DNA from: CAYJAD01 sp964371225
GTDB lineage: Bacteria > Desulfobacterota > Desulfovibrionia > Desulfovibrionales > Desulfovibrionaceae
Length of the DNA stretch: 64,000 bases
Reading direction: 5' to 3'
NCBI GenBank assembly: GCA_964371225.1
Contig: CAYJNA010000001.1
Coordinates: 20,627 to 84,626, forward strand
This document shows positions 34,240 to 42,473 of this stretch, piece after piece; positions within the stretch are counted from its first letter, which is position 1, and each line of letters begins with the position of its first letter. Made by a program: the position numbers and the translations under genes. The notes below the pieces were generated by a model. That model did no database searches. It was given only the letters and a program-made list of their open reading frames with translations, and had not been told where the DNA came from.

Positions 34240-35238
34240 TTAAAAAGGTACGCTTACAGCTTCATGTAATGCTTTAAGTTCTTTGAGGCTTAATTCGCGT
34301 ACTTTCCCTGCGGCTATATCTAGCTCTATGGGGCCTTGTGCCACGCGAATAAGTTGTAATATTGTAAGGTGCAAGTCACGGCACATACGACGAATTTGTC
34401 TATTTATTCCTTGATGTAATGTCAATTCTAAAAGGGTAGAGCGTGCATCTCGCCCTAAAATACGCACTTGCACCGGCGCAAGTTTTTCTCCCTCTTGTAA
34501 GCGCATGCCACTTTGCATTAAGTCTATGGCTTCACGGCTTACCGTTTCACGCACAAGAACTTCATAGACCTTGGGTAAATGATATCGGGGATGCGCTAAT
34601 TTCTGCGCAAAGTGACCATCATCCGTAAGGAGTAATAATCCTTCAGAAAAATAGTCTAAACGTCCCACAGTAAAAAGTCTTTTTTCTTGCCATTGCCTTG
34701 GCAAAATATCAAAAATTGTAGTTCTTCCTTCAGGGTCATTGGCCGTACACAAGGTTTGTACCGGTTTGTGCATAAGCAAATAAACTCGAGAATCTTCCCG
34801 CTTTATTATGTGTCCATCCACGCGTAATTCATCTTGTAAACTCACTTTATGACCCAGTTCTGTGACACGCAGCCCGTTGACAAAAACCTTACCGGCCACA
34901 ATAAGTTCTTCCGCTTTTCTGCGTGAGCATACGCCGGCATCAGCCAAAGCTTTATTAATGCGCACCATGTCAGTTTGCTCAGAGACATGAGCTGTGGACG
35001 GCTTGGAGTAAGTATCATTATGCTGTTTATAGTCTTTATGAGCCTTGGGTCTTTGCGACGAGTATCTATCTTCTTGCTGCATGCGCCGTTGTGTGCCGCC
35101 ATGTTTTTTTTCTGATTTTCTTTCAGAAGCTTTTTCATAGGAAGTATCACCATGACGTGTCGAATTTGTAGCTTTGGAAGAACGGTTTTGTGTTGTCTGT
35201 GTAGAGTGCTGCCTTTGAGGCCTTTTGGAATGAGTCAT
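34240..35238 (-). CDS. RsuA/RluB-family ribosomal RNA pseudouridine synthase
   Basis: A 332 aa enzyme that isomerises a uridine in rRNA. After a basic, Gln/Ser/Arg/Lys-rich disordered N-terminus of about 90 residues comes an S4 RNA-binding domain (RINKALADAGVCSRRKAEELI) and the catalytic domain with the active-site aspartate in GRLDYFSEGLLLLTDDG, then QGINRQIRRM. The motif has FSEG where most relatives have TeG. RluB-type (23S U2605) is more likely than RsuA. GGAGC precedes the ATG. The long charged N-tail is common in this branch and may bind RNA. Confidence 0.93.
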   Translation of the reverse strand: MTHSKRPQRQHSTQTTQNRSSKATNSTRHGDTSYEKASERKSEKKHGGTQRRMQQEDRYSSQRPKAHKDYKQHNDTYSKPSTAHVSEQTDMVRINKALADAGVCSRRKAEELIVAGKVFVNGLRVTELGHKVSLQDELRVDGHIIKREDSRVYLLMHKPVQTLCTANDPEGRTTIFDILPRQWQEKRLFTVGRLDYFSEGLLLLTDDGHFAQKLAHPRYHLPKVYEVLVRETVSREAIDLMQSGMRLQEGEKLAPVQVRILGRDARSTLLELTLHQGINRQIRRMCRDLHLTILQLIRVAQGPIELDIAAGKVRELSLKELKALHEAVSVPF

Positions 35239-35523
35239 TTTAAGCTCCTAAAAATAAAAAAATGAGCTACAGGTCAGGGAAAAAAATATGGCCTTAAAAT
35301 CGAAGCTCACATAACGACCCATAACATCTAATATGGAGAGCCTAAAATGAAAAGCTAAACTTTTAAGAATATTTTTTTTCCTCCATACTTTGAGTGAATG
35401 GCTTTACACCATCTAAAACAAGCCAAAATTGTTTTGTATGCGCCTTGCGTAAGGCTTATTCATTTGTCAGCGCAAAAGAGACATACCCGCTGAATCCAAG
35501 TTCTGACGGCTCTAAAAGGGCTA

Positions 35524-35577
35524 TGTGGAGTGAGCATGCCTTTTTGAAAAGTATAGCACTTTTCAGCATAAATTAAG
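35524..35577 (+). repeat. degenerate copy of the dispersed structured repeat
   Basis: Shares GTGGAGTGAGC, TGCC-T-rich, a hairpin and the AGCAT..A.TTAA end with the copy at 50731-50848. The hairpin here is GAAAAGT / ACTTTTC with a 5-base loop: the stem bases differ from the other copy but pairing is kept. Confidence 0.6.
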
Positions 35578-35608
35578 GGGAAAGGTCAGAGTACAAAGTG
35601 CTTACAAC

Positions 35609-35630
35609 TTAATATAATTAATTATATTAA
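35609..35630. promoter_or_regulatory. perfect 22-bp AT-only palindrome
   Basis: TTAATATAATT followed directly by its reverse complement AATTATATTAA. Could be an operator for a dimeric regulator or simply a chance product of AT-rich sequence; function unknown. Confidence 0.35.
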
Positions 35631-35992
35631 TATTTTAAAGTAACACCATACACAATTTTCCGCATATGAAAGTTTACATAATTACCATTATGGGACATGT
35701 GTAAATAAAAATGCACAGACAAAACACACTGCTCTTTATGTCCCATCTGTCTTTAAAAAATACATTTGAAAATGCTCTTAACAGCTTTTGACGATTGTAC
35801 GGCACTGAAGTTATGACGCTTCTTTTCTTACAAGAAAAATATAGGCGCATTCATGCTTATAAAAGTTTGCGCATACATTCTCGGTTTTTGCAGTAACATT
35901 TAGAATTTTTTCCTGCCTACACACTTGCCATGTGCGCCGCCACAGCGTAAAACCAATGCGTTACGTTTTAAAAAATAGAATTTTTTCTGCAA

Positions 35993-36002
35993 AGGAGCTC
36001 CT
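35993..36002 (+). promoter_or_regulatory. ribosome-binding site inside a palindrome
   Basis: AGGAGCTCCT ends directly against the ATG at 36003. It contains the AGGAG site of the rdgC-like gene and is fully self-complementary over 10 bases, so it could pair between RNA molecules or mark a protein site; too tight to form its own hairpin. Confidence 0.4.
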
Positions 36003-36623
36003 ATGGGACTTGCCAGCGCCTCCAGTTCATTTACACGCTTTCGCATCATGGATGACATCCCCAAAGAATTGTGGACAGCCATACCCGAGAAACTACAATT
36101 ATTTGCTTTTCAAGATATTGATAATACAGCAGAAGAAAGCTCTCACGGCTGGACATGTTTTGATGATATGCTAGACACACAATGGAATACTGCACCGCCA
36201 CAAAAAGGTGAATATCTTCTTTTTTCTTTGCGTTTAGATACTCGCCGAGTGCCTCCAGGTGTCATAAAAAAACACGTGGCTTTGGCCTTGCAGGAAGAAA
36301 AGCATAAAATGCAAGAACAAAATAAAACTTATATTAGCCGCGAACGTAAAAAAGAATTAAAAGAACAAGTTATGTTGCGTTTACGTCAGCGTTTTTTACC
36401 CATTCCTGCTGAGTTTAACGTGGTTTGGTCCACCACTAACAATACAGTTTGGTTTATGTCCACGCAAAATAAAATGCTTGAAATGTTTACAGAACTTTTC
36501 GCCAAGACCTTTGACTTACACTTAGATCAAATGACACCATACGGCCTTGCCAGTACTTTTCTTGATGAAGAAAAACTTATTCAGCTTGATATGCTTGAAC
36601 CTACCCATTTTGCTGCGGAGTAA
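36003..36623 (+). CDS. rdgC: RdgC-like protein, N-terminal portion
   Basis: A 206 aa protein resembling the first two thirds of RdgC, a ring-forming DNA-binding protein that modulates RecA. Shared features are the short Phe/Arg-rich start, PPGVIKKHVALAL followed by a Lys/Glu-rich helix with RERKKELKEQV (compare the RdgC helix ending in KDEV), LRQRFLPIPAEFNVVW and the end helix around MFTELFAKTF. E. coli RdgC is about 300 aa, so this product is short; the next gene, 3 bases on, looks like the missing C-terminal part. Family call by eye; moderately sure. Confidence 0.7.
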   Translation: MGLASASSSFTRFRIMDDIPKELWTAIPEKLQLFAFQDIDNTAEESSHGWTCFDDMLDTQWNTAPPQKGEYLLFSLRLDTRRVPPGVIKKHVALALQEEKHKMQEQNKTYISRERKKELKEQVMLRLRQRFLPIPAEFNVVWSTTNNTVWFMSTQNKMLEMFTELFAKTFDLHLDQMTPYGLASTFLDEEKLIQLDMLEPTHFAAE

Positions 36624-36626
36624 CAC

Positions 36627-37151
36627 ATGGCTAATGAAATAACGACAGATATTGTTTTGGGGCAAGAGTTTTTGACATGGCTTTGGTTTCAAAGTGATAC
36701 AGCTCCTCATGATTTTAGCGATAAAAATGGTATGCCTTTTAGCGTTTCCATGGAGCAACGTATCGTGGTGCAAGGCGGTGAAGGTGACAGTCTTGAAACG
36801 GCATCCGTTTCCGGATCTTTATCTCCCCTACGTGAAGCACGTTTTGGTCTGGCCACCGGCAAAAAAGTAACACGCGCCCTAGTGCGATTTGAAAAAGAAG
36901 AATTGGCATGGCAAGTGGGTCTTAAAGCCGAAGATTTTTCTTGCAATGGCTTACGTTCGCCTAAAATTGAAAAAGAAAGCGATGACGATGACCCCGATGC
37001 TTTTTTATTGGAAAAAATTTATCTCATGGAAATATGCCTTGAGCTCTTAGATGGGCTTTATAAGCATTTTATTTTATTACGCCTTTCTCCAGAATGGAAA
37101 GAGGAAGTGCAACGCATTCATACTTGGATGACCAAGCGCGAAAATATTTAA
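36627..37151 (+). CDS. unknown protein, possibly the C-terminal part of a two-gene RdgC
   Basis: A 174 aa soluble protein. It starts with TDIVLGQEFLTWLWF, similar in plan to the LTEWVRSG segment that opens the RdgC C-terminal region, continues through a basic stretch KVTRALVRFEKEELAWQVGL that parallels KVVTKLALDW, and ends in a helix (ICLELLDGLYKHFILLRLSPEW) where RdgC has a helical end. It lies 3 bases after the rdgC-like gene, so the pair is surely co-transcribed. In Desulfovibrio relatives it may be annotated as hypothetical. If not RdgC-derived, I do not recognise it. Confidence 0.65.
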   Translation: MANEITTDIVLGQEFLTWLWFQSDTAPHDFSDKNGMPFSVSMEQRIVVQGGEGDSLETASVSGSLSPLREARFGLATGKKVTRALVRFEKEELAWQVGLKAEDFSCNGLRSPKIEKESDDDDPDAFLLEKIYLMEICLELLDGLYKHFILLRLSPEWKEEVQRIHTWMTKRENI

Positions 37152-37177
37152 GGCTTAACACTGTAGAAGGAATGCCC

Positions 37178-38209
37178 ATGCCCCCTACCCCACATGCCTC
37201 AAAAGGCTCCCTAGTTCTGGCTCTTGGCCTGCGCATCATGCGTAAATTGCTTTGGATGCTTATAGTACTTTGGGGGATTACCATCATCAGCTTTGTGGTC
37301 ATACACTTGGCACCTGGCTCTCCAACAGATTTGGAAACCACGCTTAATCCCTTGGTGGGCGATGCTGCACGGCAAAGACTTGAGGCACTCTACGGCCTTG
37401 ATAAACCGCTTTATGAGCAATATGGCAATTGGCTTTGGCGTATATTGCAATTGGACTTTGGCAATTCCATGTCCAGCGACGCAAGACCTGTTCTTGATAA
37501 AATTATGGAACGACTGCCACTCACTGTAGGTATGAATGTAGCTGCCTTATTCTTAACCCTATGCATTGCCATACCCATGGGAGTGCTTTCAGCGTGGAAG
37601 CAAAACTCATGGCTAGATAAAGGTATTACCATCCTTGTTTTTCTGGCCTTTGCCATGCCGGGCTTTTGGCTTGCCCTTTTGCTCATGCTGTACTTTGGCA
37701 TTGAAAATACTTGGCTACCCATATCTGGCCTCACTTCCTTAGATTATAATCAACTAAGCCTTTGGGGAAAAATAAAAGATATAAGCGCGCACCTTATTTT
37801 ACCCATTACCATTTATACTGTGGGTGCCATTGCCGGCATGTCGCGCTTTATGCGTTCTTCCATGCTGGAAGTTTTACGTCAAGATTATATCCTTACAGCA
37901 CAAGCCAAAGGGCTTCCTACGCATCGTGTCATATTTCACCATGCTTTACGCAATGCCCTTTTACCTCTCATTACTTTATTAGGTCTTTCCATTCCGGGGC
38001 TTATAGGTGGTTCTGTTATCATTGAATCTATCTTTGCTCTACCCGGCCTTGGACAGCTTTTTTACGCCGCCGTTATGGCACGAGATTATACCATGATTAT
38101 GGGTAATCTCGTCATAGGTGCCGTGCTTACCCTCTTAGGTAATGTGCTGGCTGATGTATGTTATGGCCTTGCAGACCCGCGTATACGCAGTGCTAAGGAG
38201 GCAGCCTAA
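37178..38209 (+). CDS. dppB: dipeptide/oligopeptide ABC transporter permease, DppB type
   Basis: A 343 aa inner-membrane permease: TM1 (LLWMLIVLWGITIISFVVIHLAPGSP), the usual five further TMs, and the EAA loop YILTAQAKGLPTHRVIFHHALRNALLP that docks to the ATPase. It forms a channel with the next gene product. The start at 37178 has AAGGA 6 bases upstream; longer frames reach back into the preceding gene. No binding protein or ATPase gene is adjacent, so those must be encoded elsewhere. Peptide or nickel uptake are the usual functions. Confidence 0.93.
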   Translation: MPPTPHASKGSLVLALGLRIMRKLLWMLIVLWGITIISFVVIHLAPGSPTDLETTLNPLVGDAARQRLEALYGLDKPLYEQYGNWLWRILQLDFGNSMSSDARPVLDKIMERLPLTVGMNVAALFLTLCIAIPMGVLSAWKQNSWLDKGITILVFLAFAMPGFWLALLLMLYFGIENTWLPISGLTSLDYNQLSLWGKIKDISAHLILPITIYTVGAIAGMSRFMRSSMLEVLRQDYILTAQAKGLPTHRVIFHHALRNALLPLITLLGLSIPGLIGGSVIIESIFALPGLGQLFYAAVMARDYTMIMGNLVIGAVLTLLGNVLADVCYGLADPRIRSAKEAA

Positions 38210-39045
38210 TGCATACACGTTTTCCATTTCTTTTTAAAAAGTATTTCATGTTTTCCTTAGGGCTTCTCATTGTACTTTGCATGTCATTGGCGGCTATTTT
38301 GGCGCCTTGGCTTGCCCCCTATGACCCCAATGCCTTACATCTTGATGCCATATTGCTTCCTCCTTGCGAAGCTTTTCCCCTTGGAACAGATCAGTTGGGA
38401 CGTGACGTTCTCTCACGTTTACTCTTTGGCGGGCGTATTTCCCTCTGGGTAGGCTTTGTGGCTGTGGGAATTTCAGTCAGTATCGGCCTTGTTTTCGGTC
38501 TTATATCGGGCTATTTTGGCGGCCTTGTGGATGAAGCCATCATGCGCGGCGTAGATATTATGCTGTGTTTTCCTTCTTTTTTTCTTATCTTAGCTGTCAT
38601 TGCTTTTTTAGAACCTAGCCTCACTAATATTATGGTGGTTATCGGCTTCACCTCATGGATGGGTGTAGCACGCCTTGTACGCGCCGAAACCCTTACCTTG
38701 CGCCAAAGAGATTTTGTGGCAGCAGCATTACTCAATGGCGCTTCCAGTGCGCGTATTTTACGCGTGCATATTCTCCCCAATGCTTTGAGCCCTGTACTTG
38801 TTTCCGCCACCCTTGGCATTGCCGGTGCCATTTTGGTAGAATCTTCCTTAAGCTTTTTAGGACTTGGCGTACAACCGCCCACTGCTTCTTGGGGAAATAT
38901 GCTTCTTGAAGGAAAAAATGTTTTAGAAATAGCACCTTGGCTTTCATTATATCCCGGTTTAGCCATTTTGCTCACCGTGCTTGGCTATAACCTTCTTGGA
39001 GAAAGTTTGCGTGATATGCTTGACCCAAGACTACGTAACAAATAA
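38209..39045 (+). CDS. dppC: dipeptide/oligopeptide ABC transporter permease, DppC type
   Basis: A 278 aa permease, partner of DppB. Contains the family N-terminal stretch PLGTDQLGRDVLSRLLFGGRISL and the EAA loop FVAAALLNGASSARILRVHILPNALSP. About six TMs. It starts in the TAATG overlap with the dppB stop, so translation is coupled. It ends 15 bases before recN. Confidence 0.93.
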   Translation: MHTRFPFLFKKYFMFSLGLLIVLCMSLAAILAPWLAPYDPNALHLDAILLPPCEAFPLGTDQLGRDVLSRLLFGGRISLWVGFVAVGISVSIGLVFGLISGYFGGLVDEAIMRGVDIMLCFPSFFLILAVIAFLEPSLTNIMVVIGFTSWMGVARLVRAETLTLRQRDFVAAALLNGASSARILRVHILPNALSPVLVSATLGIAGAILVESSLSFLGLGVQPPTASWGNMLLEGKNVLEIAPWLSLYPGLAILLTVLGYNLLGESLRDMLDPRLRNK

Positions 39046-39060
39046 TATTTAGGGATAGTT

Positions 39061-40635
39061 ATGTTAGAATTTTTGCGTATACAGGGTCTTGCACTTATTG
39101 AAAACATGGAACTTGAGTTTACTTCAGGTATGAATGTGCTCACAGGGGAAACCGGTGCAGGAAAAAGCTTTATTTTGAAAGCCTTAAATTTTTTATTGGG
39201 TGAAAAAATGAATGCTGAACTGGTGCGCTCCGGCTGTGAAAAAGCACAAGTAGAAGCCATTTTTTTATACCAAGGCCAAGAACTAGTTATGCGACGTGAG
39301 CTCATGGCCGAAAGCGGACGTAGCCGTCTATATATTAATGATAGCTTAAGCTCTCAAGAAACAGCGCGAGACCTACGCCCTCAGCTCATTGTACATACTA
39401 GCCAGCATGCACAACACAAGCTTTTGCAAGCCAGTTATCAAGCGCAGCTCATTGATGAAAGCTTGCCGGACACAACGCTTTTACAAAAACGCTCTGCCCT
39501 TTTACAAGAGCTCCAAGCCGTGTCTGAAAAGCGTAAAGCCCTGCAAGCACGTCATGCCAGTCTTTCAGAAAAGCGCGATTTATTAGAAATGCAACAACAT
39601 GAAATTGATAAAGTGGCACCACAAGAAGGTGAAGAAGATCAGTTAGAAAGCCTACGCACCGAAGCTAGACAAGCTTCACAACGCGCCGCAGACTTTGCCG
39701 AAGCTTTAGAGCTTATTTATGGAGATGATGGCCCCGGCTTGCGGGATATATTACATCAATTAGAACATGCCTTAGGCCGTATTGCTCAGTATGATGCTGG
39801 TATTCATGCTGAATTAGAAGCAGTTACAGCCTTAAGAGAAAATCTCCCTAGCTTGGAATCACGTTTGCGTAAAGCACCGGAAGTCGCCTCCGTTGATATG
39901 GATGCTTTAGAATCTCGACTTTATGCTTTAGCACAGCTTAAGCGTAAATTACGCCGTTCTTTGGAAGAAATACTTGAATTACGCACTGAAATTGATGAAA
40001 ATATATCCTTTTTAGATTCTTGCTCCCTAGATATGTCTTTGTTGGAAAAAGAAGAGCAGGTTCTTGCACAAAAACTTCAAGCTTTACTTAAAGCACTTAT
40101 CCCCTTACGCCATAAAAGCGCTCAAGAATTTTCCCAAAAATTGGAAAAAGCTTTATCAGGGCTTGGTTTTTCTAAGGATGTACACGTTATAGTAGATTTT
40201 GTGCCTGTAAAACTTTGGGGTGACATTTATGATGAAAAAGCTCGCCTCCTTTGGGCGCCAAACCCTGGGCAAGCACCACAACCCTTAGATAAAATTGCCT
40301 CCGGCGGTGAACTCTCACGTTTTCTTTTGGCGCTTGTAAGCATAAAGAGCGGTGGAGAAAGTGCTACCTATATTTTTGACGAAGTGGATACAGGCATTGG
40401 CGGTCTTACACTTAATATGGTGGCAGAGCGCTTACAAAATCTTGCGCAACAGCGCCAAATGCTTCTCATTACGCACTGGCCACAATTGGCAGCGCAAGGC
40501 TCTCGTCACTTTCGTATAGTAAAACAAGAAGAAGCCGGTAAAACCTTCACCACGTGTACCCAGCTAGATGCCATAGAAAGACAAAAGGAATTGGTGCGTA
40601 TGGCTGGAGGTGCTGAAAGTATTTTAACGGTATAA
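39061..40635 (+). CDS. recN: DNA repair protein RecN
   Basis: A 524 aa SMC-like ATPase that acts early in double-strand break repair. Walker A GETGAGKS at residues 29-36, a long coiled coil in the middle (Gln/Leu/Glu/Arg-rich, about 150-360), and the C-terminal ATPase lobe with signature ASGGELSRFLLAL and Walker B YIFDEVDTGIGG, then LLITHWPQLAA. Slightly shorter than the usual 550 aa. Probably co-transcribed with the upstream permeases by position (15 bases); no LexA box was recognised. Confidence 0.96.
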   Translation: MLEFLRIQGLALIENMELEFTSGMNVLTGETGAGKSFILKALNFLLGEKMNAELVRSGCEKAQVEAIFLYQGQELVMRRELMAESGRSRLYINDSLSSQETARDLRPQLIVHTSQHAQHKLLQASYQAQLIDESLPDTTLLQKRSALLQELQAVSEKRKALQARHASLSEKRDLLEMQQHEIDKVAPQEGEEDQLESLRTEARQASQRAADFAEALELIYGDDGPGLRDILHQLEHALGRIAQYDAGIHAELEAVTALRENLPSLESRLRKAPEVASVDMDALESRLYALAQLKRKLRRSLEEILELRTEIDENISFLDSCSLDMSLLEKEEQVLAQKLQALLKALIPLRHKSAQEFSQKLEKALSGLGFSKDVHVIVDFVPVKLWGDIYDEKARLLWAPNPGQAPQPLDKIASGGELSRFLLALVSIKSGGESATYIFDEVDTGIGGLTLNMVAERLQNLAQQRQMLLITHWPQLAAQGSRHFRIVKQEEAGKTFTTCTQLDAIERQKELVRMAGGAESILTV

Positions 40636-40686
40636 TGCTGTTATTTAAATACATTTTTTAACCACTTTACCCTACTGTGAGTTCTC

Positions 40687-42342
40687 ATGCATCACGATCC
40701 TTATTATTATCCTTACCCTTCACGACGTAATGTTATTTTTGGCACTCAAGGCATGGTGGCCACTTCACAACCTTTGGCGGCTCAAGCAGGCTTACGCATC
40801 TTACAGCAAGGTGGGAATGCTGTAGACGCTGCCGTGGCCTCTGCGGCTTGCTTAAGTGTGGTGGAACCCACATGTAATGGTATAGGTGGTGATGCTTTTG
40901 CCATAATTTGGATGAAAGAAGAACTCATAGGCTTGCAATCCAGTGGGCGTTCTCCACAACTCCTTACGTATGACAAAGTAAAAAAAGCTGGACATGACAC
41001 CATGCCCTTTGATGGACTTATTCCCATTACGGTGCCGGGGATTCCCGCCGCCTGGGCGGCTTTAAATACCCGCTTTGGCAAACTTTCTTTAGAGCAATGT
41101 CTCACCCCTGCCATTGAATATGCCGAAAAAGGTTTTGCCGTGGCGCCCATTACAGCCGAACTTTGGCAAAAGGCTCATAATCATTACACCAAAGCTTTTC
41201 CCAAGCACCCTGCTTTACGGCACTTTTTTGATACCTTTACCCAAGATGGCAAATGCCCTCACGCTGGTTCCTTATGGCGTTTGCCACAACAAGCCACTAC
41301 ATTAAAAAGCATTGCCCAAACGCAAGCTAAAGCATTTTATAACGGTGCATTAGCTGAAAAAATAGATGCTTTCATGCAAAAGGAAGGTGGCTATTTGCGC
41401 GGGGAAGACTTGGCAGCTTTTGCACCACAATGGGTGACTCCCATCAGCGTAGATTATCGCGGTTATAAGGTATGGGAATTACCTCCCAATGGACATGGCA
41501 TTGTGTCCCTTATGGCCTTGCAAATACTTTCTCATTTTGACATGGGTGCAGCGGACAATCCTGATACTTTACATACTCTTATTGAAGCTACAAAATTAGC
41601 TTTTGTGGATGGCCTTGCCCACATTGCAGACCCAGACCATATGCGTGTTAGCGTAGAAGAGCTTTTGCATAAAGATTTTGCCGCCATGCGTGCTTCCCTT
41701 GTGGGGAAGAAAGCTCTTGAGCCCTGCCCCGTTACACCACATCGTGGCGGCACAGTGTATTTAGCCACTGCCGATGGTGAAGGCAATATGGTATCCTATA
41801 TTCAAAGCAATTACACAGGCTTTGGATCGGGCGTTATTATACCTGATACAGGTATAGCCTTACAAAACCGTGGAGCTTGTTTTAGCATGGACGCTACACA
41901 CCCCAATGCTGTGGCAGCGGCAAAACTCCCCTACCATACTATTATTCCAGGATTTATAACAAAATCCTCCGCCAAAAACACACAAGAAAATGCCTTTGGC
42001 CCCTTTGGCCCTTTTGGAATGATGGGCGGTTTCATTCAGCCTCAAGGGCACATTATGCTTGCGCACCGCATGATAGACCAAGCACTCAACCCCCAAGCCG
42101 CTCTTGATGCCCCGCGTTTTCGCTGGACACAAGGGCGCACAGTGGAAGTGGAAGCTCAATTCCCAAAAGCCATGGCCGAAGCCTTACAACGCAAGGGTCA
42201 TGACATTCGGTATGGTTCTGTAAGTGATAGAGATTTTGGTCGCGGGCAATGCATTTGGCAAAAAACTCCTTGCCAAGAAAATACCCCTCTTTTCATGGGT
42301 GCCACTGAACCGCGCACCGACGGACATGTAGCCACTTTTTAA
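40687..42342 (+). CDS. ggt: gamma-glutamyltransferase without signal peptide
   Basis: A 551 aa Ntn-hydrolase precursor that autocleaves into two chains and transfers or hydrolyses gamma-glutamyl groups. The large-chain signature GGNAVDAAVASAACLSVVEP is near residues 35-60. The nucleophile is Thr356 in HRGGTVYL, followed by FGSGVIIPDTGIALQNRG. The gene starts MHHDPYYYPYP with no hydrophobic leader, whereas E. coli GGT is periplasmic; the cytoplasmic GGT-like branch found in other bacteria has this form. Substrate unsure: glutathione, a gamma-glutamyl peptide or a cephalosporin-acylase-like reaction. Confidence 0.93.
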   Translation: MHHDPYYYPYPSRRNVIFGTQGMVATSQPLAAQAGLRILQQGGNAVDAAVASAACLSVVEPTCNGIGGDAFAIIWMKEELIGLQSSGRSPQLLTYDKVKKAGHDTMPFDGLIPITVPGIPAAWAALNTRFGKLSLEQCLTPAIEYAEKGFAVAPITAELWQKAHNHYTKAFPKHPALRHFFDTFTQDGKCPHAGSLWRLPQQATTLKSIAQTQAKAFYNGALAEKIDAFMQKEGGYLRGEDLAAFAPQWVTPISVDYRGYKVWELPPNGHGIVSLMALQILSHFDMGAADNPDTLHTLIEATKLAFVDGLAHIADPDHMRVSVEELLHKDFAAMRASLVGKKALEPCPVTPHRGGTVYLATADGEGNMVSYIQSNYTGFGSGVIIPDTGIALQNRGACFSMDATHPNAVAAAKLPYHTIIPGFITKSSAKNTQENAFGPFGPFGMMGGFIQPQGHIMLAHRMIDQALNPQAALDAPRFRWTQGRTVEVEAQFPKAMAEALQRKGHDIRYGSVSDRDFGRGQCIWQKTPCQENTPLFMGATEPRTDGHVATF

Positions 42343-42351
42343 ACCCTTACT

Positions 42352-42402
42352 TTAACAAAAGAGGCATTTTCTGCCGTCTCTTCTCTATGTCTCTTTTGTT
42401 AA
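42352..42402 (+). terminator. terminator or switching hairpin between ggt and fliK
   Basis: TTAACAAAAGAG (42352-42363) and CTCTTTTGTTAA (42391-42402) form a perfect 12-bp stem with a 27-base loop. A second, competing hairpin AGAGGCA / TGCC-G-TCTCT (42360-42366 and 42372-42381) shares the same GAG bases. Either could end the ggt transcript. Confidence 0.55.
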
Positions 42403-42430
42403 CAGTATAAAATTATTTATTTTTCAACTT

Positions 42431-42446
42431 TGGAACACTCTTTGAA
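42431..42446 (+). promoter_or_regulatory. candidate sigma-54 promoter of the hook genes
   Basis: TGGAACACTCTTTGAA fits TGGCACRNNNNTTGCW at 14 of 16 positions with the -24 GG and -12 G correctly spaced; the -12 C is A. It lies 28 bases before the fliK start. Flagellar hook genes are often RpoN-driven. Confidence 0.45.
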
Positions 42447-42473
42447 TAGCATCATGCACAAGGAGTGTTTACT

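Larger units (their letters stand above)
35239..36002. other. 764-base non-coding region with repeat remnant and palindromes
   Basis: No convincing gene. It contains a degenerate copy of the dispersed repeat (35524-35577), a perfect 22-bp AT palindrome (35609-35630), an 8-bp inverted repeat TGGGACAT/ATGTCCCA (35691-35698 and 35738-35745) separated by 39 bases, and a direct repeat AGAATTTTTTC near 35901 and 35979. The promoter of the downstream rdgC-like gene should lie at the right end. Confidence 0.55.

Noticed and set aside
35394..35576. Plus-strand 60-codon open frame over the repeat remnant
   Set aside because: Its end is the repeat itself; equivalent frames in the other copies are interrupted by stop codons.
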